Assembly: GCF_002006345.1 (NCBI RefSeq)
Contig: NZ_LZZM01000089.1
Span: 1 to 64,000, forward strand
Direction of reading: 5' to 3'
Length of the DNA: 64,000 nt
Origin: Clostridium puniceum
GTDB lineage: Bacteria; Bacillota; Clostridia; Clostridiales; Clostridiaceae
Positions within the stretch are counted from its first letter, which is position 1. Each line of letters begins with the position of its first letter. Both the position numbers and the translations under genes were made by a program. Positions 29,555 to 38,222 of the stretch are shown piece by piece. The notes under the pieces are model-generated. The model ran no database searches, was not told where the DNA came from, and saw only the letters and a list, made by a program, of their open reading frames with translations.

Positions 29555-29693
29555 TTAAAATAAACTTTGGCATAATAAATAGGTATAAATGATAAATTAT
29601 TTTCTTTATGTACGGATTATAAAAAATATATAATCGAATTTATTTTATTAATTACGTATTTATAATTGAAACCTATTCATAAGTTACAAGAAT

Positions 29694-29756
29694 TAACACC
29701 TTTGTAATATATCATTTTATGTGGTTATTATTTAGGTGTTTTGTTTTTTATAAGTA
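29694..29756 (+). terminator. Probable terminator after the permease
   Basis: TTAACACCTTTG...TTTAGGTGTTTTG with T-rich tail; long loop. Confidence 0.5.
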
Positions 29757-29776
29757 GTATTTAAAATAGGATAACG

Positions 29777-30799
29777 TTAGGAAGATGCAGTATCTGAATT
29801 ATTTTTCGTGTCATCTGTTATATCATATTTGGCAGGTTTAATTGGCAAGCCTTTATTGCGAGCTCTTTTTTCAAACCACATAGTAACTATAGGTGTTAAT
29901 ATAGAAGTTACTAAAACACTTGTAGCAATAATAGCAGTTGCGGAACTTGCAACTGGCTCAAATTGGGAATTAGCTTGTGCTATTGCATAAGGAACAGCAA
30001 CTGCAGCACCTGCGGTTGAAGATGCTGCCCAACCTGCAACGCCATCTGATCCGGTTACAAATCTATCAACAAGACTTAAAATTCCACCGGATAAGAAGAC
30101 TACGGAAATTCCCATAATAATACCTATAAGTCCTGATTGAATGATCATCCCAAAGCTTAAGTTAAATCCTAATGTAAATGCAAAGAAAGGAATTAGACCT
30201 GTAACTAATGGTGCAAACATTTTACAAAAATCTTTATCCAAAGTTCCAAGAGCAATACCTAATGCAAAAGGAATTAAAGTGGAAACTAAGGTTTGCCAAG
30301 GAAATGAGGCAATACCAGCAACACCCATAGCAACCATTGTCATAAACGGACCGGATTCTATACTAATAAATGGGAAGCCAGCAGCATCTTCTTTCCTACC
30401 GAGAGTTGTCATTAATGCTAGATAAAGTCCACCATTTGTTTCATTAAAAGAGGAAATAACTGCTAACACAGAAAGTCCAGAAAAAATTCCCGATTGTATT
30501 CCATTTGTAGGAAGGATATGAGATGCAATTACGCCTAGAAAAGATGCAAAGAGGACTTTTATAATTAATAAAGAAAGACCTTTTTTTGCAATGTATCCAG
30601 AGGTACGTAAATCAATAGTAGTGCCAATAGAGAAAAAGAAAATGAATAATATGACAGATGTTCCTGTTAAAAAATTGCCTGTAAACCCACCAAAAAATTT
30701 ATTTACATCTGGTGATAATGTTTTTAGTAATGCGCCCAAAAATAAGGGGACAATCATCATACCTCCTGGTATCTTTTCGATATTTTTTTTAATTTTCAT
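29777..30799 (-). CDS. kdgT: 2-keto-3-deoxygluconate permease
   Basis: Proton-driven importer of 340 residues and about ten TM helices, KdgT family. Diagnostic stretches are KIPGGMMIVPLFLGALLKT at the start, FFSIGTTIDLR, SSFNETNGGLYLALM, and DGVAGWAASSTAGAAVAVP. In pectin degraders, KDG arises from oligogalacturonates and is imported or recycled by this carrier, so it matches the secreted PL9 pectate lyase in this window. RBS AAAGGAG. A cre-like dyad lies about 150 bases upstream. The C-terminus is a charged cytoplasmic tail. Single gene on the minus strand. Confidence 0.93.
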   Translation of the reverse strand: MKIKKNIEKIPGGMMIVPLFLGALLKTLSPDVNKFFGGFTGNFLTGTSVILFIFFFSIGTTIDLRTSGYIAKKGLSLLIIKVLFASFLGVIASHILPTNGIQSGIFSGLSVLAVISSFNETNGGLYLALMTTLGRKEDAAGFPFISIESGPFMTMVAMGVAGIASFPWQTLVSTLIPFALGIALGTLDKDFCKMFAPLVTGLIPFFAFTLGFNLSFGMIIQSGLIGIIMGISVVFLSGGILSLVDRFVTGSDGVAGWAASSTAGAAVAVPYAIAQANSQFEPVASSATAIIATSVLVTSILTPIVTMWFEKRARNKGLPIKPAKYDITDDTKNNSDTASS

Positions 30800-30949
30800 A
30801 GTTATATACTCCTTTCAAGTGTTATGATTTAATTATTATTTATTAATGTTGATATTGATGCTTATTAAGATGTATAAATGATTGCAATAAATTAAAATTT
30901 AGAGTATAAATCTTTTGCTTGTTAAGATTACTATAGATAGTGAATTTTA

Positions 30950-30966
30950 TGCACACGTTTTCCAAA
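30950..30966 (-). promoter_or_regulatory. Possible cre/LacI-type operator upstream of kdgT
   Basis: On the minus strand TTTGGAAAACGTGTGCA has the central CG and flanking halves of catabolite-response or LacI-family sites, with two departures from the cre consensus. It sits about 150 bases upstream of kdgT; the rest of the 490-base divergent region is AT-rich with nothing else recognised. Confidence 0.35.
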
Positions 30967-31303
30967 ACAACTATTAATTTAATATCTATCTATAAAATAG
31001 ATACTTAATAGAATCAATTAAACAATTAATTCTATTATATGTAATTATATATAAAATTACAATAAATTAGAAAAAATATAGTGTTATTTAAAAATGAGAG
31101 TATATTTAAGAGTGAAAACTATACTTAGTGTAAATCATTTATTTTTGAAGAATAAAAGTTATTTTAAACGAAAATTAGAGAAGATAACATGTCTATTAAA
31201 GAAAATTTTCATTTAAGTAACTCTTTTTTTATAGAGAAATATATGATAAAAATATAATAAGTACAAACAATTTTTAAATATTTAAGGGATAAAGGTGGAT
31301 TTT

Positions 31304-32518
31304 ATGGCAATTTCGGTGAAGGATATACTTAAATTAGATTCTTTAAAAAAGATCAATCTTGTTGGTGGAAAAGCTGGGTTAGAGAAATGTATAGAATGGA
31401 TATATGTAGCAGAATGTTTTGAAAATCCATTGGAAGGAATTAAGTGGTTACAAGGTGGAGAAATTATATTTATAACTGGTGTTGGAATTAAGGATAATGT
31501 AGAAATATTATTAGAATTAATTAAAGGAATAAGTGAAAAAAATGGATCTGGATTAATAGTAAATATAGGCCCATATATAAAAAGTATATCTGAAGAGGCA
31601 ATTAAACTTGCAGATAAACTTGAAGTACCATTATTTACATTGCCATGGGAGGTAAAATTAGTTGAAGTTTCTAGAGAAATTAGTAATGCTATAGTTTTAT
31701 CACGTATAGAAGAGAATTCACTTACTCATTTTTTAAGCAATATTTTATTTGGGGATGGAGAAGTAGAAGGGGATGCAATACAAAAGGCTGCATATTTTGG
31801 ATATAATTTAGCAGGAGAATGTTGTATATGTGTAATAGATATTGATGGTTTTGAAAGATATTTAAAGTTAAAAAAGTTAGAAGATGAAGTAAGTATATCT
31901 AAAATTAAAATTACATTTAGGAAGATAGTTCAAGATATATTAGAGAAGCATGCCCTTAAAGTACCTATAATTGATAAAGATGATGCAGTTCTTTTTTTCA
32001 TTAGATCAGAGGAAAATTGTATGAATAGACTAGATAAAGCACTAAAAGAAATACAAGAAATAATAAAAAAGCGCATGGATGGTCTTTCAGTAAGTGTAGG
32101 AATTGGAAATTCCTATAAAGATTTAAAAATGATGAAACAATCATTAAATGAAGCAGAACTAGCTATTGATAGTGCAAAATGTCAGGGCTTAGATGATACA
32201 ATTACAAAATATAAAGACATAGGAATTTATGGACTTCTTTTCAGTATTCCAAATAGAACTGTATTAGAAAACTATTTTACAGAAGTTTTAGGTACAATTA
32301 GTAGTGAGAATAAAGATAATAACTTGATTGAAATATTAGAAACTTATTTAAATGAAAATTGTAATATTACAGTTACTGCAGAAAAGCTGTTTTTACATAG
32401 AAATACGCTTAAATATAAAATAAAGAAAATAGAAGAATTATTAAATTGTGATTTACATAATTTCAATGATTGTATGAAGGTAAAAATTGCATTATATATT
32501 AATAAGGTTTTAAAATAA
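31304..32518 (+). CDS. PucR-family transcriptional regulator (copy 1)
   Basis: Regulator of 404 residues. The N-terminal PucR sensory domain (about 1-125, VKDILKLDSLKKINLVGG...EKCIEWIYV) is followed by a middle CdaR-type GGDEF-like domain (about 150-285). The C-terminal PucR helix-turn-helix (about 340-400) contains LHRNTLKYKIKKIEELL. The frame opens at GTG 31295, but ATG 31304 follows AAAGGTGG and aligns exactly with its downstream paralogue. PucR proteins are best known as activators of purine catabolism, but the family also controls GABA and other amine pathways; the gabT gene downstream makes the latter more likely. Confidence 0.88.
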   Translation: MAISVKDILKLDSLKKINLVGGKAGLEKCIEWIYVAECFENPLEGIKWLQGGEIIFITGVGIKDNVEILLELIKGISEKNGSGLIVNIGPYIKSISEEAIKLADKLEVPLFTLPWEVKLVEVSREISNAIVLSRIEENSLTHFLSNILFGDGEVEGDAIQKAAYFGYNLAGECCICVIDIDGFERYLKLKKLEDEVSISKIKITFRKIVQDILEKHALKVPIIDKDDAVLFFIRSEENCMNRLDKALKEIQEIIKKRMDGLSVSVGIGNSYKDLKMMKQSLNEAELAIDSAKCQGLDDTITKYKDIGIYGLLFSIPNRTVLENYFTEVLGTISSENKDNNLIEILETYLNENCNITVTAEKLFLHRNTLKYKIKKIEELLNCDLHNFNDCMKVKIALYINKVLK

Positions 32519-32525
32519 TAATTTG

Positions 32526-32578
32526 TGCTTTGGAGGTTGTGAACAAAATTATTATAGCCTTTGGACATAGAAAAAGAG
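32526..32578 (+). repeat. Repeat downstream of PucR copy 1
   Basis: Segment with GAACAAAATTATTATAGCC and TTGGACATAGAAAA, repeated at 34012-34066 in the same position relative to the second PucR stop codon. May be a relic of tandem duplication or a regulatory element kept before each next gene. Confidence 0.6.
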
Positions 32579-32636
32579 TTAACTTTTCTATATAATATGT
32601 AAAAATAAGTAATTGAAAGATTCAATGGGCAACGAT

Positions 32637-32671
32637 AGTCTATCACTTTGGGGTGATAGACTTTTGTTTTT
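32637..32671 (+). terminator. Terminator between the PucR genes
   Basis: AGTCTATCAC-TTTGGG-GTGATAGACT followed by TTTGTTTTTT. Confidence 0.85.
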
Positions 32672-32785
32672 TATAACTATAAATTAATGAAAATTAAGTA
32701 TAATTTAAGTTTAACTCTTTAAGAAAGTCCATTGCTCCAAAATAAATGTTAACTGTTTACTGTTAACTGAAAAAAGGGTGGTTAT

Positions 32786-34006
32786 ATGTCAATTTTAGTA
32801 AAGGATATTTTAAAATTAAAATCTCTAAAAGAAATGGAATTAGTAGGTGGAAGTATAGGTTTAGAAAAATGTATTGAATGGATATATGTATCGGAATGTC
32901 TTGAAGATCCATTAGAAGGCATAAAGTGGCTACAAGGTGGAGAAATAGTCATTATAACTGGAGTAGGAATAAAGAGTGACATTAATGTTCTAACAAAGCT
33001 CATTGAAGGTATTAGTGAAAAAAATGGAGCGGCATTAATAGTGAATGTAGGGAAATACATAAGAGAAATTCCAGATGGAGCTATTAAGATTGCTGATAAA
33101 TTTCAGATTCCTTTATTTACATTGCCCTGGGAAGTACGATTAGTTGAGGTTTCAAAGGAAATAAGTAATACTATTATATTAGCACGTATTGAAGAGAAAT
33201 TTATGAATGACTTTTTAAATAATATATTATTTGGTCAAATTGATTTAGGAATAAATATTAAAGAAAAAGCAAATTATTTTGGATATAATCTACAAGGAAA
33301 ATGTTGTATATGTATTGTTAAAATTAACGGATTTAAAGAATTTGCAAAAGCAAAAAAATTATATGATGAAATAAGTATAGCTAAAGTAAAACTAGTCCTT
33401 AGAAAACTAGTTCAAGACATATTAGAAAAATATTCATTAAAGGTACCTATTATAGATAATGAAGAAGAAATTATATTTTTAAATAGATCAGAAGAAAATT
33501 CTATGAATAGGCTTAATAAAGCATTAAAAGACGTACAAGAAGTAATTGGGAAGAGAATGAATGGAATTTCAATAAATGTTGGTATTGGAAATGGTTATGA
33601 GGATTTAAGTCTAATGAAAGATTCCTTTAATGAAGCTAAAATAGTTATAGAAAGTTTAAAGTGTGAAGGTGTTAGTCAAGCAATTAAAAGATATAGCGAT
33701 ATAGGAATATATAGTTTAATATTTAATATTGAAAATAAAAAAATATTAGAAAATTATTGTAAACAAGTAATTGGACCAATTTTAGAAAAAACAAAAAGAA
33801 ATAAAGAAACTAGTTTAGTTGAAATATTGGATACATATTTAATTGAAAATTGCAATCTTACTATAGCAGCTGAAAAATTGTATCTACATAGAAATACGCT
33901 TACATATAGAATAAAAAAGATAGAACAATTATTGAATTGTAATCTTCATAATTTTGAGGATTGTCTTAGAATAAAAATGGCATTATATATTAGCAAGATG
34001 TTATAA
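32786..34006 (+). CDS. PucR-family transcriptional regulator (copy 2)
   Basis: Regulator of 406 residues with the same three parts as copy 1: PucR sensory domain (VKDILKLKSLKEMELVGG), CdaR GGDEF-like middle, PucR HTH (LHRNTLTYRIKKIEQLL). Similar in every domain to the gene immediately upstream, so the two arose by tandem duplication. Most differences lie in the central domain and in the segment before the HTH, which is three residues longer here (KTKRNKETS). RBS AAAGGGTGG. A terminator and a new leader separate the genes, so they are probably transcribed separately. Probably one of the two controls gabT and the genes after it. Confidence 0.88.
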   Translation: MSILVKDILKLKSLKEMELVGGSIGLEKCIEWIYVSECLEDPLEGIKWLQGGEIVIITGVGIKSDINVLTKLIEGISEKNGAALIVNVGKYIREIPDGAIKIADKFQIPLFTLPWEVRLVEVSKEISNTIILARIEEKFMNDFLNNILFGQIDLGINIKEKANYFGYNLQGKCCICIVKINGFKEFAKAKKLYDEISIAKVKLVLRKLVQDILEKYSLKVPIIDNEEEIIFLNRSEENSMNRLNKALKDVQEVIGKRMNGISINVGIGNGYEDLSLMKDSFNEAKIVIESLKCEGVSQAIKRYSDIGIYSLIFNIENKKILENYCKQVIGPILEKTKRNKETSLVEILDTYLIENCNLTIAAEKLYLHRNTLTYRIKKIEQLLNCNLHNFEDCLRIKMALYISKML

Positions 34007-34011
34007 ATAAT

Positions 34012-34066
34012 AAGCTTTTGGTCAAAATAGACAAAAATATTATGGCGATTGGACATAGAAAAGAAG
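34012..34066 (+). repeat. Repeat downstream of PucR copy 2
   Basis: Contains GACAAAAATATTATGGCG and TTGGACATAGAAAA; the partner of the segment at 32526-32578, about six bases after the stop codon in both cases. Confidence 0.6.
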
Positions 34067-34127
34067 GGGATAAAGTATTATTATAGAACCAAGCTAACAC
34101 AGAAAAAACAATAATTTAGTAGACGAT

Positions 34128-34168
34128 GGAGTCTTTCATGTATTTAAGACATGATGACTCTATTTTTA
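34128..34168 (+). terminator. Terminator before gabT
   Basis: GGAGTCTTTCATGT...ACATGATGACTC with one bulge, then TATTTTT. Confidence 0.7.
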
Positions 34169-34196
34169 ATGTGTAGGTAAAGTATAGAATTTTTAA

Positions 34197-34266
34197 ATGA
34201 AGAATGAATGGTTAAGGAGGAAATTAAAAAAAATTTATCATTAATCATTTATCATTCATTCTTCAT
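34197..34266. repeat. MITE-like inverted repeat before gabT
   Basis: ATGAAGAATGAATG and its perfect complement CATTCATTCTTCAT flank a 42-base A/T-rich core with GGTTAA/TTAATCA inner pairing. It ends about 20 bases before the gabT start codon, leaving room only for the RBS. Confidence 0.6.
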
Positions 34267-34287
34267 CAAAATAGAGGGGGATTTAAG

Positions 34288-35628
34288 ATGATAAAGGAAT
34301 CAAATGTAAAATTAGTAACATCAATACCAGGACCTAAATCAAAGGAAATTCTTGAAGAAAGAAAAAAATATGTAGCTAATGGAGTATCAGTGTCAACAGG
34401 TATTGCCATTGCTGAGGCAAAAGGAGCTTTAATTAAAGATGTCGATGGAAATGTATTTGTAGATTTTGCTGCAGGCATTGGTGTTCAAAATGTAGGACAT
34501 TGTGATGATGAAATAGTTAAAGCAATAAAAGAACAAGCAGAGAAATATATTCATCCAGGATATAATGTAGTAACTTATGAATCATATGGAGCTTTAGCTA
34601 AGAAGTTAACAGAAATAGCAGTTGGTAATTTTGAAAAAAAAGTTATGTTTGCTAATAGTGGAGCAGAAGCAGTAGAAAATGCTATAAAAATAGCTAGAAC
34701 CTATACAAAGAAAACAGGAGTTCTTTCAGCTACAGGATCTTTTCATGGACGTACAAATATGACTATGTCAATAACAAGTAAATATAAACCATATAAAAAT
34801 GGATTTGGACCATTTGCTCCAGAAACATATAAGTTTGATTTTCCATATTCATATAGGGCACCACTTGGAGTTTCAGAAGAAGAATATGCTGATGAATGTA
34901 TTAATAAATTAAAAACTATGCTAAAAACAACATTATCACCAGATATGATAGCTTGTTTAATAGTTGAGCCATTACAAGGTGAAGGTGGATTTGTTGTACC
35001 ATCTGCAAAATACATGCAAGAATTACAAAAGATTTGTAATGAAAACAACATAGTATTTATAGTAGATGAAATACAAGCAGGTTTTGCAAGAACTGGGAAG
35101 ATGTTTGCTCATGAACACTATGGAATAGAACCAGATATAATTACATTATCAAAATCTATAGCAGCAGGAGTTCCATTAAGTGCTGTAGTTGCTAAAAAGG
35201 AAATAATGGATTCTGCATGTGTTGGGGGAATAGGTGGAACATATAGTGGTAGCCCTCTTGCATGTGTTGCAGCTCTTAAAGTAATAGAAAAAATAGAAAA
35301 AGAAGATTTATGTAGTAAGTCACAAGAACTTGGCAATTATATTATTGGAAGACTTAATGAAATGAAAGAAAAATATCCGGTTATAGGTGATGTTAGAGGG
35401 CTTGGTTCTATGATAGGTATAGAGCTTGTAAAAGACCGAAAAACAAAAGAACCAGTAGCGGATTTGGTTAAAATTGTAATTCAAAAGTGTTATGAAAAAG
35501 GAGTAATATTACTAAATGCAGGACTGCTTGGTAACGTAATTCGTTTCTTACCACCATTAGTTATGACAGATGAACAAGTCAAGTATGGGATGGATGTATT
35601 AGAAGAAACAATTAAAGAGTGTATCTAA
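34288..35628 (+). CDS. gabT: 4-aminobutyrate aminotransferase or related class III omega-aminotransferase
   Basis: PLP-dependent aminotransferase of 446 residues. FANSGAEAVENAIKIART (122-139), SFHGRT, the PLP-binding DEIQAGFARTG (260-270) and Schiff-base lysine K289 in LSKSIAAGVPLSAV are intact, as is VRGLGSMIGIEL near 370. Overall it is most like bacterial GabT, converting GABA and 2-oxoglutarate to succinate semialdehyde and glutamate. Diaminobutyrate or ornithine aminotransferase activity is possible, because no semialdehyde dehydrogenase is next to it. RBS GAGGGGG. It follows two PucR regulators and precedes two AstE/AspA-family genes; the gap of 425 bases with a terminator puts those in another unit. 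Confidence 0.85.
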   Translation: MIKESNVKLVTSIPGPKSKEILEERKKYVANGVSVSTGIAIAEAKGALIKDVDGNVFVDFAAGIGVQNVGHCDDEIVKAIKEQAEKYIHPGYNVVTYESYGALAKKLTEIAVGNFEKKVMFANSGAEAVENAIKIARTYTKKTGVLSATGSFHGRTNMTMSITSKYKPYKNGFGPFAPETYKFDFPYSYRAPLGVSEEEYADECINKLKTMLKTTLSPDMIACLIVEPLQGEGGFVVPSAKYMQELQKICNENNIVFIVDEIQAGFARTGKMFAHEHYGIEPDIITLSKSIAAGVPLSAVVAKKEIMDSACVGGIGGTYSGSPLACVAALKVIEKIEKEDLCSKSQELGNYIIGRLNEMKEKYPVIGDVRGLGSMIGIELVKDRKTKEPVADLVKIVIQKCYEKGVILLNAGLLGNVIRFLPPLVMTDEQVKYGMDVLEETIKECI

Positions 35629-35885
35629 TATAAAATCATAGAATTCACAAGTTAATATTTCAATGTATGAATTAATTCATGTGGTATATAAATTACAATT
35701 TATATATTGCATGAATTATATTTTTATAAAAATAATTTTAATATTCACATAGTAGCAAATTAAATTATTTTATTCTTAAATAATATAATGGATACTTTTG
35801 ATATTGATTAATATGTAAAAATAAGATTGCTTACATTATATAAAAATAATTGACAATAAAATTTTCAAGTAGTAATATTTAATCA

Positions 35886-35927
35886 AGGCAAAGAAGCTCA
35901 TAAAGCGAGATTCTTCGCCTTTTTTCA
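35886..35927 (+). terminator. Terminator after gabT
   Basis: AAGGCAAAGAAGCTC...GATTCTTCGCCTTTTTT hairpin with T-run. The rest of the 425-base gap (35629-36053) is AT-rich with no other feature seen. Confidence 0.7.
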
Positions 35928-36053
35928 TATATAGAAAGAAAATTTTTTTACAAACGAACCAATTTATTTGGGAATTTTACAATGAAAAATAATATACTTT
36001 GAAATGCTTAAGAATAAAGAGAAAAAGCAATGAGCTAATTGAGGGAGGGCAAT

Positions 36054-36986
36054 ATGGTAGAAGCAGTGGTATCTATAGGACTTGCAGTTGATGAAAAAAT
36101 GATAATAAGAAAAAATAGAATTCAGCCAACACAGTTGATTGGAAAAGAAAAAAGGATATGTATTATTACAGGGCTTCATGGAGATGAGCTTGAAGGGCAA
36201 TATGTATGCTATGAATTAATTAAAAAAATAAGTGAAAATATAGAATTTCTAAATGGTATAGTGGATATATATCCAACACTTAATCCACTTGGAATAGATT
36301 CAGTACATAGGGGAATGCCTACTTTTGATCTAGACATGAATAGAATATTTCCAGGGTCAGAAAATGGTGCAATGGCAGAACATGTTGCAGCCAAAATTAT
36401 AGAAGATATAGATGGAGCTGATATGTGTATTGATTTACATTCTAGCAATATATTTTTACGGGAGATTCCTCAAGTTAGAGTTAGTGAGCATATTGCAGAA
36501 AAATTAGTACCTTATGCAAAATTATTAAATATTGATTTTGTTTGGGTTCATCCAGTAGCAACAGTACTTGAATCTACCCTTACATATAATTTGAACAGTA
36601 GAAATATACCAACATTGCTTGTAGAAATGGGAGTTGGCATGAGAATAACAAAAGAATATGGAGATCAACTGGTAACAGGAATATTTAATTTAATGAAAGA
36701 AATGAATATGTGGAAAGGTCAGGTTTTGCCTGTTAAAGATGCAATCGTATCAACAGAAAAAGAAGTTGAAACCATTAATTCAAAATCTTCAGGAATTTTT
36801 ATGTCTACTTTAAATCATTTAGCAGAAATAAGAAAAGGGGATACTATAGGAGAAATATTAAATCCATTAACAGGTGATATAGAAGAAAAAGTAATTTCGC
36901 CTTGTGACGGAATGCTTTTTACATTAAGAGAATACCCAGTAGTTTATGAGGGGTCTCTTATTGCAAGAGTGCTTGGAGGTGTAAAA
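36054..36986 (+). CDS. AstE/AspA-family zinc deacylase, catalytic form
   Basis: M14-related zinc hydrolase of 311 residues (family of succinylglutamate desuccinylase and aspartoacylase). Zinc ligands H42 and E45 in LHGDELEG and H129 in CIDLHSSN, substrate-binding N96-R97 in DMNRIFPG, and the catalytic glutamate E191 in LLVEMG are all present. It should remove an acyl group from an N-acylated amino compound. The frame opens at TTG 36039, but ATG 36054 follows GAGGGAGGG. Its stop overlaps the next gene's start (ATGA), so the two are translationally coupled. The aminotransferase upstream suggests the freed amine may be an omega-amino or diamino acid; this is inference. Confidence 0.85.
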
Positions 36987-37921
36987 TGAAAAAGGAAATA
37001 TTGTTTACATTAAAGTCACCTCATAGAGATGATATGCGTATTGCAGGATATAAATTTGGAAAAGGTGATAAGGCAGCTTGTATAGTAGGTGCTATTAGAG
37101 GTAATGAAATACAACAATTATATACTTGTTCTCAATTAATTAAGACTTTAACAAAGCTAGAACGCAGGGGGGCAATTGCTAGAGATCGTGAAATTTTAGT
37201 GATTCCATGTGTAAATCCTCATTCTATGAATATAGGAAAAAGATTTTGGACAATGGATAATACAGATATAAATAGAATGTTCCCAGGAAATGCAGAGGGA
37301 GAAACAACAAAAAAAATTGCAAATGGTGTTTTTGAACAAGTTAAGGGGTATGCATTTGGAATTCAGTTTGCTAGTTTTTATATGCCAGGAGATTTTATAC
37401 CTCATATAAGAATGATGGAAACTGGTTACCATAGCCCAAGCTTAGCAAATCTTTTTGGACTTCAATATGTACTTACACGTAAGCCTAAACCAGTTGATAC
37501 AACAACACTGAATTACAATTGGCAATTATGGAATACAAGTGCATTTTCAATATATACAAATGCAACAGACCAAATTGATGAAATATCAGCAAAGCATGCG
37601 GTAGTAGCCGTTTTAAGGTTTTTAACTAGAATGGGAGTAATAAAATATAATAGTCATAGTGGCTATATAGCAAGTGTTTTGCAAGAAGAAGATTTGTTGT
37701 CAGTTAAAACAACAACAGGTGGAATATATAGAAGATTAAAAAATCCAGGAGATGGAGTTGAAAGAGGCGATGTTCTTGGGGAAATAATTCATCCTTATGA
37801 AGGTGAAGTTATAGAGCAAATAAAATCACCAACAGATGGAATAATATTTTTTGCGCATACATCACCATTAGTGATGGAAAGCGTAGTTGCATATAAAATA
37901 ATTAGAAGACTTCATCAATAA
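36986..37921 (+). CDS. AstE/AspA-family protein lacking zinc ligands (probable pseudo-enzyme)
   Basis: Protein of 311 residues, collinear with its neighbour almost residue for residue. Key positions differ: the first zinc His is R38 (IRGNEIQQ, E41 kept), the third ligand His129 is A129 (FGIQFAS), and the catalytic Glu191 is T191. N96-R97 in DINRMFPG is kept. The fold and length are intact, with no stops, so the gene is maintained. It may be a structural or regulatory partner of the catalytic form, or bind substrate without hydrolysis. It starts by a 4-base ATGA overlap, consistent with a heteromeric complex. A terminator follows. Confidence 0.75.
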   Translation: MKKEILFTLKSPHRDDMRIAGYKFGKGDKAACIVGAIRGNEIQQLYTCSQLIKTLTKLERRGAIARDREILVIPCVNPHSMNIGKRFWTMDNTDINRMFPGNAEGETTKKIANGVFEQVKGYAFGIQFASFYMPGDFIPHIRMMETGYHSPSLANLFGLQYVLTRKPKPVDTTTLNYNWQLWNTSAFSIYTNATDQIDEISAKHAVVAVLRFLTRMGVIKYNSHSGYIASVLQEEDLLSVKTTTGGIYRRLKNPGDGVERGDVLGEIIHPYEGEVIEQIKSPTDGIIFFAHTSPLVMESVVAYKIIRRLHQ

Positions 37922-37935
37922 AATTATTAAATCCA

Positions 37936-37968
37936 GCTTAGGGTATAAAGTTGTACTCTAAGTTTTTT
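37936..37968 (+). terminator. Terminator after the AstE/AspA pair
   Basis: CTTAGGGTA...TACTCTAAG followed by TTTTTT. The remaining 250 bases to the next gene are AT-rich, nothing else recognised. Confidence 0.7.
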
Positions 37969-38222
37969 AAATCTTCATACTTATTTAAAATAATTTTATG
38001 GAGAGTTTTAAAAGGAAAATTTATGTGAATATATGATAATTATATAAAATATATTAATGTTAGGTTAATTATAGAAATTTAAGTATAAATTAAGGTAAAA
38101 TTAATATATAAAATAGAATTTCTTAATAAAAAGTATGTATAATAATAATTATAATACAAGTTAATCATTAACTCATATTTAATTTTTATCATAACAAATA
38201 AGTATTTACGGGGGGAACAAAA

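Noticed and set aside
32627..32671. T-box-like string GGGCAACGATAGTC before a terminator
   Set aside because: The invariant TGG-x-ACCGCG or TGGCAACGCG core is not complete, and no stem I or AGAG motif precedes it. Treated as a plain terminator.
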